DNA from: Nocardia arthritidis
GTDB lineage: Bacteria; Actinomycetota; Actinomycetes; Mycobacteriales; Mycobacteriaceae
NCBI RefSeq assembly: GCF_011801145.1
Contig: NZ_CP046172.1
Span: 186,001 to 250,000 of the forward strand
DNA: 64,000 nucleotides
Reading direction: 5' to 3'
Part shown: in pieces, positions 49,182 through 57,885 of the stretch
Position numbering within the stretch: the first letter of the stretch is position 1
Layout: each line of letters begins with the position of its first letter
The notes under the pieces: model-generated
Seen by the model: only the letters and a program-made list of their open reading frames with translations
Told to the model about the DNA's origin: nothing
Databases searched by the model: none
Made by a program: the position numbers and the translations under genes

Positions 49182-50219
49182 TCAGTCGGGCTTGCCGAAT
49201 TGTTCGTGCCTGCCCAGCGAGCGCAGGTGGAACCATTCGCGCAACCCGGCCGGATCGCGGCGGGTGACCAGGAAGAACCAGGAGAAGCGAATCCATTCCT
49301 GCGGAAGGAGTTTGCGCATACCCGGCTGGGACATGAGGTAGCCGCGGTTGCGATAGGTGAAGTAGCGCTTGACCGGATCGTCCGGGTACTGGGTGTGCAT
49401 GCGCCCGCCCAGAATCGGCTTGAACTCCGCCGCGCCGTTCGGATGCAGATATGCGGTTTGCAGGCAGGTGCCGAACGGCAGCCCGGACCGGACCAGGCGC
49501 CGGTGCACCTCCACCTCGTCGCCGCGCACGAATAGCCGCAGATCCGGAACACCGATCAGGTCAACGGCTTTCGCGGAGATCAGCGCGCCGTTGAACAGCG
49601 ATGCGATACCGGGCAGGAAGTCATCGTCGCCGAGTTCGGAGCGCAGCCGCCGCCACACGACGCCGCGGCGCAGCGGGAAGGCCAGCCGATCGGGATCGTC
49701 GATATCGCAGACCACCGGCGATACCTCGGCGAGCCCATGGCGGGCGGCGCAATTCAGCAGGGTGGCCAGCACCTCGGCGCCCTCCGGCCTGCCGTCGTCG
49801 TCGGCCAGCCACACCCAGTCGGCGCCCTGGGTCAGCGCGTGCAGGATGCCGAGCGCGAAACCGCCTGCCCCGCCTAGGTTGTGCGCCGAACCGAGGTAGG
49901 TCGATTCGATCGGCTGCTCCCGCACCAGATCCGCGACCTCGGGCTCGTTCGCATTGTCGACCACGATCAGGTGATCCACCGGCCGGGACTGGGAGACCAC
50001 GGCTTTCAGCGATTCCGCGAGCAGGTCACGCCGCTTGTGGGTGACGACGACGGCGATGATCCGCGCATCCGCGCCGGTATTCGTCGGCTCGAATGCCGCG
50101 AATTCCGGTTCATCCTGCGTCGCAGCGTCTTTCGCCGAATCCGCCGCAGCGTCGGCTGAGTCGACCGGGACCTGCGCCCCTGCCTCGATCGGGGCGTCCT
50201 GCCCGGTCGGCTCGCTCAT
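49182..50219 (-). CDS. glfT1: GlfT1 galactofuranosyltransferase (galactan priming)
   Basis: Transfers the first galactofuranose residues to the rhamnosyl linker. 345 residues: an acidic low-complexity N-terminus (about 50), then a GT2 domain with IIAVVVTHKRRDLLAESLKA, NLGGAGGFALGI, metal-binding WLADDDGRPEGAE, LFVRGDEVEVHRRLVRSG and a C-terminal helical part (YRNRGYLMSQPGMRK). It overlaps the wzt stop by 4 bases. Neighbouring wzt and wzm match the mycobacterial galactan export locus. Confidence 0.94.
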   Translation of the reverse strand: MSEPTGQDAPIEAGAQVPVDSADAAADSAKDAATQDEPEFAAFEPTNTGADARIIAVVVTHKRRDLLAESLKAVVSQSRPVDHLIVVDNANEPEVADLVREQPIESTYLGSAHNLGGAGGFALGILHALTQGADWVWLADDDGRPEGAEVLATLLNCAARHGLAEVSPVVCDIDDPDRLAFPLRRGVVWRRLRSELGDDDFLPGIASLFNGALISAKAVDLIGVPDLRLFVRGDEVEVHRRLVRSGLPFGTCLQTAYLHPNGAAEFKPILGGRMHTQYPDDPVKRYFTYRNRGYLMSQPGMRKLLPQEWIRFSWFFLVTRRDPAGLREWFHLRSLGRHEQFGKPD

Positions 50220-51073
50220 ACCTGGTTCTTCTCCAGTTCTCGTTCGGTATCCGTCTCGACCAGCGCCGCGGCCGCGCGCTCGGCCTCCATTTCGCGCAGG
50301 ATGGTCGCGACGTGATTTCCGGCGTCGGGACCCTCATAGGCGCGCACCACTTCTTCGATGCCGCCGCGCAAACGGATCTGGCCGTGGTCGATCCACAGCG
50401 CCGAATCACAGAGTTGAGCGAGGAATTCGTTGGAATGGCTGGCGAACACCAGTATGCCCGACCGGGCCACCAACTCCTGCAACCGAAGTCGCGCCTTCTT
50501 CATGAAATCCGCGTCCACCGCGCCGATTCCCTCGTCCAGCAGCAGGATCTCCGGATCGATCGAGGTGACGACGCCCATCGCCAACCGCACCCGCATACCG
50601 TGGGAATAGGTGCGCAAGGGCATCTCGAGGTATTTGCCGAGTTCGGTGAAATCGGCGATCTCATCGATCTTGGACAGCATCTGCTTACGGGTCTGTCCGA
50701 GGAACAGGCCGCGGATGATGATGTTCTCGTAGCCGGAGATTTCCGGATCCATACCGACCCCGAGATCGAACACCGGCGCCACCCGGCCACGAACCCGGGC
50801 GCTGCCGCGCGTTGGTTCATAGATACCGGAAAGCAGTCGCAGCAGCGTGGATTTGCCCGCGCCATTGTGCCCGACCAAGCCGACCCGGTCGCCCTCCTTC
50901 ATCGAAAGGGTGATGTCGCGCAATGCCTCGACCACGACGACATCGGACTGGTTGCGCCCGATCGCGCCGCCCGCCTTGCCGAGGAACGCCTTTTTCAGCG
51001 ACCGCGATTTCGCGTCGAAGATCGGGAACTCCACCCACGCCTGGCGGGTTTCGATACTCACACCATCTGTCAT
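50216..51073 (-). CDS. wzt: Wzt/RfbE galactan ABC exporter ATPase
   Basis: ATPase subunit of the lipid-linked galactan exporter. 285 residues: Walker A GHNGAGKSTLLRLLSG, Q-loop region, signature YSHGMRVRLAMG, Walker B EILLLDEG, and switch His in FASHSNEF. There is no extended carbohydrate-binding C-terminal domain, as in the mycobacterial homologue. ATG 51073 (MTDGVSIE) is preferred to 51082. It follows wzm by 14 bases. Confidence 0.93.
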   Translation of the reverse strand: MTDGVSIETRQAWVEFPIFDAKSRSLKKAFLGKAGGAIGRNQSDVVVVEALRDITLSMKEGDRVGLVGHNGAGKSTLLRLLSGIYEPTRGSARVRGRVAPVFDLGVGMDPEISGYENIIIRGLFLGQTRKQMLSKIDEIADFTELGKYLEMPLRTYSHGMRVRLAMGVVTSIDPEILLLDEGIGAVDADFMKKARLRLQELVARSGILVFASHSNEFLAQLCDSALWIDHGQIRLRGGIEEVVRAYEGPDAGNHVATILREMEAERAAAALVETDTERELEKNQV

Positions 51074-51087
51074 CAGGGCCAACGCTC

Positions 51088-52095
51088 CTATACCCAGTAC
51101 GGCACGCGCGAACGGTACTGCCGCATTGCGAAGATCGCCACGATCCAGCCGACCACGGTGATCGCCAGCACGATCGCCCAGTGCCGCAGCGCCTGCGGTT
51201 CACCGAGCAGCGGGGCGCGCACGATTTCCAGGTAGTGATAGGTCGGCACGATCTCGACCAGCCTGGCCCGGCTACTGCCCCCGTTGACATGCGACGCCAG
51301 GGCCTGAGCCTTCCACATCACCGGGGTGAGGACGAACAGCATCAACGTGGTGCTGCTGAGGATGGGCGCGATATCGCGGTAGCGGGTGCTGAAAATGCCG
51401 AACACGATCGACACCCACATCGAATTGAGGAATATCAGCACGATCGCCGGAATGGCGAGCAGGCTGGCCGGGCTCAGATGCCGCCAAACCCCGAACACCG
51501 CGAGCAGCACCGCATAAATGACGATGTTGTGCGCGAAGAACAGCAATTGCCGCCACACCAGCCGATAGATGTGCACGCTCAACGCCGACGGAAGTTGTTT
51601 GATCAGGCCCTCATTGGCGATGAAGACCTCGGAGCCCTCGATGATGCTCGCGTTGATCACATTCCAGATGATCAAGCCGATCGTCACATAGGGCAGATAG
51701 TCGCCCAGCGGACTGTCGAACAGGGTCGCGTAGAGCAGACCCATGGCCGATGCCTGCACGGCGGTGGCGATGGTGATCCAGAACGGTCCGAGCACCGACC
51801 GCCGATACCGCTGCTTGATGTCCTGCCAGCCCAGCGACAGCCAGAGTTCGCGCTGTGCGAAACCGTCGCGTAGGTCCTTGAACGCGCGGTGGAAGGTCTG
51901 CGAATCCGACACCAGCGGCTCGGGATTCGTCGGCTCGGCCGCGGCGGGCTCGGCCGCCGCCTTCTCTTTCACCGAATTCTCGTCTGTACGCACGGGGCTC
52001 TCATCCGAATGCACTTGGCTCTGATCGGGACGCTGCGCATCCTTCCCGGGAATCGAGTCGGAGCGAGCGGCAGCGGTGGGCACGGTGCTCGACAC
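51088..52095 (-). CDS. wzm: Wzm/RfbD galactan ABC exporter permease
   Basis: Membrane subunit partnered with Wzt. The ABC-2 permease core has RAFKDLRDGFAQRELWLSLG, WQDIKQRYRRSVLGPFWITI and six membrane helices, ending RQYRSRVPYWV. GTG 52095 gives 335 residues. The first about 55 residues are polar and repetitive (Glu/Pro/Ala/Ser) and longer than in mycobacteria (about 280), so the true start could be internal. First gene of the wzm-wzt-glfT1 operon. Confidence 0.9.
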   Translation of the reverse strand: MSSTVPTAAARSDSIPGKDAQRPDQSQVHSDESPVRTDENSVKEKAAAEPAAAEPTNPEPLVSDSQTFHRAFKDLRDGFAQRELWLSLGWQDIKQRYRRSVLGPFWITIATAVQASAMGLLYATLFDSPLGDYLPYVTIGLIIWNVINASIIEGSEVFIANEGLIKQLPSALSVHIYRLVWRQLLFFAHNIVIYAVLLAVFGVWRHLSPASLLAIPAIVLIFLNSMWVSIVFGIFSTRYRDIAPILSSTTLMLFVLTPVMWKAQALASHVNGGSSRARLVEIVPTYHYLEIVRAPLLGEPQALRHWAIVLAITVVGWIVAIFAMRQYRSRVPYWV

Positions 52096-52228
52096 TACCT
52101 TGGCAAATCCCCACCGACCCGTGCGGCACACGCGGGTCGGTGGACACCATTGCCTCGATTGTGGCGTGCGTCCGTCGGCATCGTTTCTACCGCGTTGCCG
52201 CCCGGTCGCACAGATCCCGAATCTCGGG

Positions 52229-52846
52229 TCACAAATACTGTCCCGAACCGCCGGATACCGGGCCGGACTGGCTACCGCGCGGGTCGTGTGCGTGGATTCC
52301 GGGCGGCAGCGCGCCCTGGCGCATCTGCTCCAGCTGGGCCCGTGCGGCCATCTGCTGGGCGAACAACGCGGTTTGGATGCCGTGGAACAGACCCTCCAGC
52401 CAGCCGACCAGCTGCGCCTGGGCGATGCGGAGTTCGGCATCGGAGGGGATCGCGTCGTCGCTGAACGGTAGCGCGAGGCGCTCGAGCTCCTCGCGCAGAT
52501 CGGGGGCGAGGCCCTGTTCCAGCTCGCGGATCGATGATTTGTGGATTTCCCGCAGCCGGGTGCGGCTGGCGTCGTCGAGCGGAGCCGCGCGCACCTCTTC
52601 GAGCAGCTGTTTGATCATCGTTCCGATGCGCATCACCTTCGCGGGCTGTTCGACCATGTCCGCGAGGGATTCGCCGGAGTCGTCGCGCTCGTCCGGGTTG
52701 TCCTTATCCTTCTTGCTCTCATCGCTGTCGGTCACCACCTGTGCGGTGAGGGGAGTGTCCGACACCGCATCCGCGGGGATGATCAACGGCCGGCCCTCGG
52801 GTCCGATCACGACGATGGAGTCCGGAGTCTCATCCGATTGCGTCAT
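52229..52846 (-). CDS. bpa: Bpa/PafE bacterial proteasome activator
   Basis: ATP-independent ring activator of the 20S proteasome. About 205 residues: an acidic N-terminus (TPLTAQVVTDSDESKKDKDN), a four-helix bundle (ADMVEQPAKVMRIGTMIKQL, LVGWLEGLFHGIQTALFAQQ) and the C-terminal GQYL, the HbYX-type motif that docks into the proteasome alpha ring. ATG 52846 (MTQSDETPD) is preferred to 52858. It lies next to wzm as Rv3780 does near Rv3781-3783. Confidence 0.93.
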   Translation of the reverse strand: MTQSDETPDSIVVIGPEGRPLIIPADAVSDTPLTAQVVTDSDESKKDKDNPDERDDSGESLADMVEQPAKVMRIGTMIKQLLEEVRAAPLDDASRTRLREIHKSSIRELEQGLAPDLREELERLALPFSDDAIPSDAELRIAQAQLVGWLEGLFHGIQTALFAQQMAARAQLEQMRQGALPPGIHAHDPRGSQSGPVSGGSGQYL

Positions 52847-52939
52847 GGTCCCTATCATGTCGCGTCACCGCGGAACGCGCTAAGCCCGGTGGTCGGGGAG
52901 GGTTACGCAGGCTCGGCCGCTGCCCTTAGAGTGGCCAGC

Positions 52940-54142
52940 ATGACTTACGACGTCGCGCGGGTTCGGGGCCTGATACCGTCCCTGGGCGACGGTTGGATTC
53001 ATCTGGATCCGCAGTCCGGAATGCTGGTCCCGGATTCGGTATCCCGTGCCGTCTCAACGGGTTTCCGTACTTCCGCGTTCTCGCACATCGGCAGGCACGG
53101 CGCCGCGATGCGCAGCGCGGCCATCGTCGACGCGGCGCGCGAGGCCGTCGCGGATCTGGTCGGCGGCGATCCCGCGGGCGTGGTGCTCGGACCAGACCGC
53201 GCGGTTTTATTGGCCTGGCTCGCCGAATCGCTCAGCTCCCGGCTCGGGCTCGGCACCGGCATCGTGCTGTCCCGGCTCGACGACGAGGCCAATGTCGCGC
53301 CCTGGCTGCGCATCGCCAATCGCTATGGCGCGCACGTGCGTTGGGCCGAGGTGGAAATCGAAACATGTGAAATGCCGTCATGGCAATTCGAGGAGCTGAT
53401 CGGACCGACGGCGCGCCTGGTCGCGCTCACCGCGGCCTCCCCGATCGTCGGCTCGGCGCCAGCGGTCCGGGTGGCCGCCGACCGCGTGCACGAGGTCGGC
53501 GGCCTGCTCGTCGCCGACTGCTTCGGCGCCGCGCCGTACGCGCTCATCGATATCGACGAACTCAACGCCGACGTGATCGCGGTCAGCGCGCCGGCCTGGG
53601 GCGGCCCGCAGATCGGCGCGCTGGTGTTCCGGGATCCGGCCTTCCTGGACCGGATTCCGTCGATGTCGTTGAACCCCTATGCGAAAGGTGCGGAACGGCT
53701 CGAGGTCGGCGGCCACCAGTACGCGCTGCTCGCGGGGCTCACCACCTCCATCGACTACCTCGCCGGGCTCGACGAACGAGCCCGCGGCAGCCGCCGCGAA
53801 CGGCTCGAAATCTCCATCACCTCACTGCAGGACTACCACGACCAGCTCTTCGAGCATCTGATGGAAGTACTGGACAAGATCCCGAACCTCACCGTCATCG
53901 GGCGGGCCTCCACCCGCATTCCGACCGTCAGCTTCACCATGGCGGGCATGCAGGCGGAGAAGGTCGCGGCCAAACTCGGCGACAACCGGATCGGCACCGT
54001 CAGCGGGGTGCACGGCGGCAGCAGGCTGCTCGACGCGCTCGGCGTGAACGACGAAGGTGGGGCGGTCACCATCGGACTCGCCCCCTACACAACGAGATTC
54101 GAGATCGACCAGCTCGGCCGCGCCCTCGCCGCGCTGGAGTAG
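52940..54142 (+). CDS. Class V aminotransferase-fold protein (Rv3778c-like)
   Basis: A 400-residue protein with the cysteine-desulfurase-like fold: DGWIHLDPQSGMLVP, HGAAMRSAAIVDAAREAVAD, LSRLDDEANVAPWLRIANRY, and GGLLVADCFGAAPYALIDID with the Asp that contacts the PLP ring. Where the family has Ser-Gly-His-Lys for the PLP Schiff base, this protein reads DVIAVSAPAWGGPQIGALVF, with alanine (about 219) at the lysine position by my alignment. It may be a pseudoenzyme or use another residue. Gene order next to bpa matches the mycobacterial homologue. Confidence 0.85.
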   Translation: MTYDVARVRGLIPSLGDGWIHLDPQSGMLVPDSVSRAVSTGFRTSAFSHIGRHGAAMRSAAIVDAAREAVADLVGGDPAGVVLGPDRAVLLAWLAESLSSRLGLGTGIVLSRLDDEANVAPWLRIANRYGAHVRWAEVEIETCEMPSWQFEELIGPTARLVALTAASPIVGSAPAVRVAADRVHEVGGLLVADCFGAAPYALIDIDELNADVIAVSAPAWGGPQIGALVFRDPAFLDRIPSMSLNPYAKGAERLEVGGHQYALLAGLTTSIDYLAGLDERARGSRRERLEISITSLQDYHDQLFEHLMEVLDKIPNLTVIGRASTRIPTVSFTMAGMQAEKVAAKLGDNRIGTVSGVHGGSRLLDALGVNDEGGAVTIGLAPYTTRFEIDQLGRALAALE

Positions 54143-55132
54143 TCACTCGTCGCGGATCCGCAGCACCACCTTGCCGAACGCGCCCGAGGCATCGAGCAGG
54201 CGATGCGCCTCGGCCGCATCGGCGACCGGGATTTCGGCATCGATCACCGGGACGACGCGGCCGTCGGCGATCAGCGGCCAGACCCGCCCGCGCAGTTCGG
54301 CGATGATCTCGGCCTTGCTGCCGGTGCCGGTGGCCGGGCGGTTACGCACGTTGGTGGCGTGGATGCTGCCCCATTTGCGAAGCAGCGCACCGAGATTCAA
54401 TTCGCCACTGGCCCCGCCCTGCATTCCGATCACCACCAGGTGGCCGTGCGGCGCCAGCGCGTCGACATTGCGGGCCAGATATGCCGCGCCCATCACGTCG
54501 AGAATCACATCCGCGCCCGGACCCTGCGCGCGCACCGCCTCGACGAAATCGTCCTCCCGATAGTTGATCAACACCTCGGCGCCCAATTCCGCACAGCGCC
54601 GCAGCTTTTCGGCCGAACCCGCGGTCGCCGCGACCCGCGCGCCGAGACTTTTCGCGATCTGGATCGCATGGGTGCCGATACCGCTGCCGCCGCCGTGGAT
54701 CAGCAACAGCTGTCCGGCGTGCAGGCCCGCGGTCATCACCAGGTTCGACCACACCGTCGCGGCCGCCTCCGGAAGTCCGGCCGCCGCGGCCAGATCCAGT
54801 CCGTCGGGGACCGGCAGCAGTTGGGTCGCGGGCACGACAACCCGTTCGGCGTAGCCGCCGCCGGACAGCAGCGCGCACACCCGGTCGCCGACTCGCCAGT
54901 CGCGCACCCCATCGCCGACTTCGGCGACGACACCGGAACACTCGAGGCCCATGATCGGGCTCGCGCCCGGCGGGGGTGGGTAAAAGCCTTGGCGCTGAAG
55001 CAGATCCGCGCGGTTCACGCCGGCCGCCAGCACGTCGATCAGCACCTCGCCGTGTCCGGGCGCCGGATCCGGCGCCTCGGTCCACACCATTACCTCTGGT
55101 CCACCGAAACCGTTCAGGTTTATTGCGCGCAC
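54143..55132 (-). CDS. NAD(P)H-quinone oxidoreductase (zeta-crystallin-like)
   Basis: A 329-residue MDR-superfamily enzyme: VNRADLLQRQGFYPPPPGAS, GLECSGVVAEVGDGV, cofactor site LIHGGGSGIGTHAIQIAKSL, and EILINYREDDF-like sequence. No catalytic zinc ligands. GTG 55132 is the start that fits the family N-terminus; its stop directly abuts the convergent gene at 54142. Equivalent to Rv3777 by position. The fit to the PIG3/TP53I3-type subgroup is good. Confidence 0.9.
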   Translation of the reverse strand: MRAINLNGFGGPEVMVWTEAPDPAPGHGEVLIDVLAAGVNRADLLQRQGFYPPPPGASPIMGLECSGVVAEVGDGVRDWRVGDRVCALLSGGGYAERVVVPATQLLPVPDGLDLAAAAGLPEAAATVWSNLVMTAGLHAGQLLLIHGGGSGIGTHAIQIAKSLGARVAATAGSAEKLRRCAELGAEVLINYREDDFVEAVRAQGPGADVILDVMGAAYLARNVDALAPHGHLVVIGMQGGASGELNLGALLRKWGSIHATNVRNRPATGTGSKAEIIAELRGRVWPLIADGRVVPVIDAEIPVADAAEAHRLLDASGAFGKVVLRIRDE

Positions 55133-55199
55133 CGCTCCAGCCTGCCGTATTCGCGAAACCGCCGGGTTCGCGGCACGCCGTATCCGGTGCCACCATGAT

Positions 55200-55766
55200 G
55201 TGGTGCGTATCGAGCGGACCGACCTCGCCGATGTCCTTGTGCTCACGCCCGAGCCGTTCCGCGACGAACGCGGGCTGTTCACCAGAACCTTCGACGCGGA
55301 CCTCTTCGACGCATACCTGGGCGCGCCGGGTACGGCGGCATCGTTCGTCCAGGATTCCCAATCCCGTTCGGTGCGCGGCGTCATCCGGGGCATGCACGGT
55401 CGCGCGGGCCGCGGCGAGGCGAAGCTGGTCCGCTGCGCGCACGGTGCGGTGCACGACGTGCTCGTCGATATCCGGCCTGGTTCGCCGACATTCGGTGAAT
55501 GGCGGTCATTCCTCTTGGACGACAACGAATTTCGTCACCTGTATGTGCCGCCGGGCTATCTGCACGGCTTTCAGGCGCTGACCGAGATCGCCGACGTCTG
55601 CTACCGGATCGACCGGCCGCACGACCCGGCCGAAGATCTCGGCGTCGCGTACCACGACCCCGAGCTCGCGATCGAATGGCCGCTGCCGGTCACCGCGGTC
55701 TCGCAGCGCGATGCCCGCGCGGGCAGCTGGGCGAACCTCGTCCACCTGCTGACAGCCAGCCGGTGA
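55200..55766 (+). CDS. RmlC-like dTDP-sugar 3,5-epimerase family protein
   Basis: A 188-residue cupin protein of the RmlC family: EPFRDERGLFTRTFDADLFD, VRGVIRGMHGRAGRGEAKLV (first catalytic His), DVLVDIRPGSPTFGEW, YVPPGYLHGFQALTEI, and AYHDPELAIEWPLP. The Tyr after the first His in standard RmlC (RGLHY/RGIHY) is Gly here. It differs clearly from the rmlC at 33705 and has no rml neighbours, so it may act on another nucleotide sugar. Start GTG 55200 or 55203. Confidence 0.85.
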   Translation: MVRIERTDLADVLVLTPEPFRDERGLFTRTFDADLFDAYLGAPGTAASFVQDSQSRSVRGVIRGMHGRAGRGEAKLVRCAHGAVHDVLVDIRPGSPTFGEWRSFLLDDNEFRHLYVPPGYLHGFQALTEIADVCYRIDRPHDPAEDLGVAYHDPELAIEWPLPVTAVSQRDARAGSWANLVHLLTASR

Positions 55767-55848
55767 ACCGCCCAGCCGATCGAGAGCGACCGCGCGACAA
55801 CATATTCGGCAATGCCTGCGCCAACGGGGGAAACACGCTAGCGTTCGG

Positions 55849-57030
55849 GTGGTGAGCAGCGTTTTCGTCGACTTCCAGAACGAAATCTACCTGGGCGGTC
55901 TCGGCGGGCTGATGCCCGAATTGCCAATGACGGCCGAGGGTTTGGCGCGGCGGGCCGAACAGGTGCTGGAACCGGCGGTCTACGCATACATCGCGGGCAG
56001 CGCCTCGGCCGAACGCACCGCGGCCGCCAACCTCTCCGCCTTCGACCGGTACCGGATCCTGCCGCGAATGCTGCGCGGCACCACCGGCACCGGCGCGCGG
56101 GACCTCACGGTCGAAGTGCTCGGCACCAAATTGGCGGCGCCCGTGCTCACCGCGCCCATCGGCGTACTCGAACTGCTGCACAAGGACGGCGAAACCGCGG
56201 TCGCCGAAACCACCAAGGAACTCGGCATCGGCATGGTGCTCTCGACCGCGGCCTCCACCGCCATCGAAGACGTCGGCGCCGTCGCGGGCGACTGGTGGTA
56301 CCAGCTCTACTGGCCCAACGACGACGAACTGGCCCGCTCGCTGGTCACCCGCGCGGAACGGGCGGGTGCCAAGGCGATCGTCGTCACCGTCGACACCCCG
56401 AGCATGGGCTGGCGGCCGCGCGACCTCGAACTCGCACACCTGCCCTTCCTGCGCGGCAAGGGCATCGCGAACTACCTGTCCGATCCGGTCTTCCGCGCGA
56501 AACTCGGCACCGCGCCCGAAGACAGCGAACAGGCCATGCAGTTGGCGGTGCTCACCTGGATCAACCTGTTCGGCAACCACACGCTGCAACCCGCCGACAT
56601 CGGCAGGCTGCGCGAATGGACCACGCTGCCCATCGCGGTGAAAGGCATTCAACATCCCGACGATGCGCGCCTCGTCGTCGACGCGGGCGCCGACGGAGTG
56701 ATCGTCAGCAACCACGGCGGCCGACAAGTAGACGGGGCCGTCGGCTCGCTCGACGCACTGCCCGCGGTGGTCGCCTCCGTCGGCGATCGCGCCGACATAC
56801 TGTTCGACTCCGGCATCCGCACCGGTTCCGACGCGCTGATCGCCTTGGCGCTCGGCGCGAAAGCAGTGCTCTACGGCAGGCCGTGGACCTACGGCCTCGG
56901 CATCGCCGGCCGCGACGGCGTGCGACACGCACTGCGCGTCCTGCTCGCCGACCTCGACGCGACCCTCGGATTATCCGGATACGGGAAAGTCAGCGAGCTG
57001 GACCGCTCACTGCTCGCCGCCGTCCGCTGA
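55849..57030 (+). CDS. FMN-dependent alpha-hydroxy-acid oxidase, lactate 2-monooxygenase type
   Basis: A 393-residue FMN enzyme: VYAYIAGSASAERTAAANLS, LTAPIGVLELLHKDGETAVA, VVTVDTPSMGWRPRDLE, LPIAVKGIQHPDDARL (FMN Lys), the catalytic VIVSNHGGRQVDGAVGSLDA with His, and ILFDSGIRTGSDALIAL. The long loop around FLRGKGIANYLSDPVF is typical of lactate 2-monooxygenases. Start GTG 55849 or 55852. It may be linked to the marR gene 29 bases downstream. Confidence 0.9.
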   Translation: MVSSVFVDFQNEIYLGGLGGLMPELPMTAEGLARRAEQVLEPAVYAYIAGSASAERTAAANLSAFDRYRILPRMLRGTTGTGARDLTVEVLGTKLAAPVLTAPIGVLELLHKDGETAVAETTKELGIGMVLSTAASTAIEDVGAVAGDWWYQLYWPNDDELARSLVTRAERAGAKAIVVTVDTPSMGWRPRDLELAHLPFLRGKGIANYLSDPVFRAKLGTAPEDSEQAMQLAVLTWINLFGNHTLQPADIGRLREWTTLPIAVKGIQHPDDARLVVDAGADGVIVSNHGGRQVDGAVGSLDALPAVVASVGDRADILFDSGIRTGSDALIALALGAKAVLYGRPWTYGLGIAGRDGVRHALRVLLADLDATLGLSGYGKVSELDRSLLAAVR

Positions 57031-57058
57031 CCACGTCGTGCCTGCTCGGAGCATTAGA

Positions 57059-57499
57059 ATGACCGGCGTGCATCCCGAACCGAACGGTCGCACGGACGCC
57101 GAACCCAACTGGCTGACACCCGCGCAACAACGCGCGTGGCGCGCCTACATGGATGGACACCAGCGCCTGATGACGGCGCTGAACCGGCAATTACAGCGCG
57201 ACTCCGACCTCAGCGTCGCCGAATACCGGATCCTGGTCCTACTGTCCGAAGCGCCCGACCGTTCACTGCGAATGAGCGAACTGGCCGACGGCGTACTGTC
57301 CTCGCGCAGCAGACTCACCCACCAGATCCGCCGGCTCGAAGCACAACGAATGGTGCGCCGCAACACCTGCCTCGAAGACGGCCGCGGCGTACTCGCCGAA
57401 CTCACCGACGAAGGTATGCGCCGACTCGCCGCCGCCGCACCCGGCCACGTCGACGCGGTCCGCCGCGACTTCATCGACCTGCTCACCCCGCCCAACTAG
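57059..57499 (+). CDS. MarR-family regulator, 3' end frameshifted
   Basis: A 146-residue winged-helix protein: LSVAEYRILVLLSEAPDRSL, SSRSRLTHQIRRLEAQRMVR, TCLEDGRGVLAELTDEGMRR. The frame stops at TAG just after DLLTPPN. In the -1 frame the sequence continues AQLEVIGDVFGRIDEEIARR to TAA at 57556-57558, which reads as the natural MarR tail. One base missing in the CCCCGCCC run at 57487-57493 explains it; the restored protein would have 166 residues. It probably regulates the upstream monooxygenase gene. Confidence 0.85.
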   Translation: MTGVHPEPNGRTDAEPNWLTPAQQRAWRAYMDGHQRLMTALNRQLQRDSDLSVAEYRILVLLSEAPDRSLRMSELADGVLSSRSRLTHQIRRLEAQRMVRRNTCLEDGRGVLAELTDEGMRRLAAAAPGHVDAVRRDFIDLLTPPN

Positions 57500-57583
57500 A
57501 GGTCATCGGCGACGTTTTCGGTCGCATCGACGAAGAGATCGCCCGGCGCGGCGATTAACCGGGTCCGCTACCATCGGGATCCT

Positions 57584-57668
57584 GGAGACGTGGCAGAGCG
57601 GCCGAATGCACTCGCCTTGAAAGCGAGCGTCGCGAGAGCGACCGGGGGTTCAAATCCCTCCGTCTCCG
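57584..57668 (+). tRNA. tRNA-Ser (anticodon TGA)
   Basis: A class II tRNA of 85 bases. Acceptor stem GGAGACG pairs with CGTCTCC, with discriminator G; anticodon stem CTCGC/GCGAG; anticodon TGA at 57618-57620; long variable arm CGTCGCGAGAGCG; T arm GGGGGTTCAAATCCCTC. CCA is not encoded. It reads UCA serine codons. Confidence 0.97.
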
Positions 57669-57686
57669 CCCGCTGCACTCGTCGGT

Positions 57687-57713
57687 GGCCCATGCCCATG
57701 GAGGGCATGGGCC
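57687..57713 (+). terminator. Terminator after tRNA-Ser
   Basis: A perfect 11-bp stem (GGCCCATGCCC and complement) with a 5-base ATGGA loop, followed by TTTCTCGTTTCG. It lies 19 bases after the tRNA. Confidence 0.88.
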
Positions 57714-57734
57714 TTTCTCGTTTCGCTCGTTTTT

Positions 57735-57753
57735 GTGGGGGCGAAGCCCCCAC
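57735..57753. repeat. GTGGGGGC-GAA-GCCCCCAC hairpin, REP-like
   Basis: A perfect 8-bp stem with a GAA loop, preceded by TTTTT, followed 18 bases later by a second GGGC-TTC-GCCC-type hairpin (57765-57777). This GGGGCGAAGCCCC motif is seen in actinomycete intergenic regions and may be a terminator or dispersed palindrome. No gene is visible in 57714-57885. Confidence 0.5.
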
Positions 57754-57885
57754 GCCCCACCCGGCGGGCTTCGCCCCCGGACCCCCTTCCCTGTGTCAGT
57801 TGTTCGGATAGGTGAACTGGTTGCGGGGGTGACCCTTCGGTTTGTGGTTGCGTTTGGTGGGTCCCTGTTCTTCTGTTGTTCGGGG

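Noticed and set aside
57669..57885. tRNA-associated integration site (attL/attR)
   Set aside because: No repeat of the tRNA 3' end and no integrase are visible in the window.
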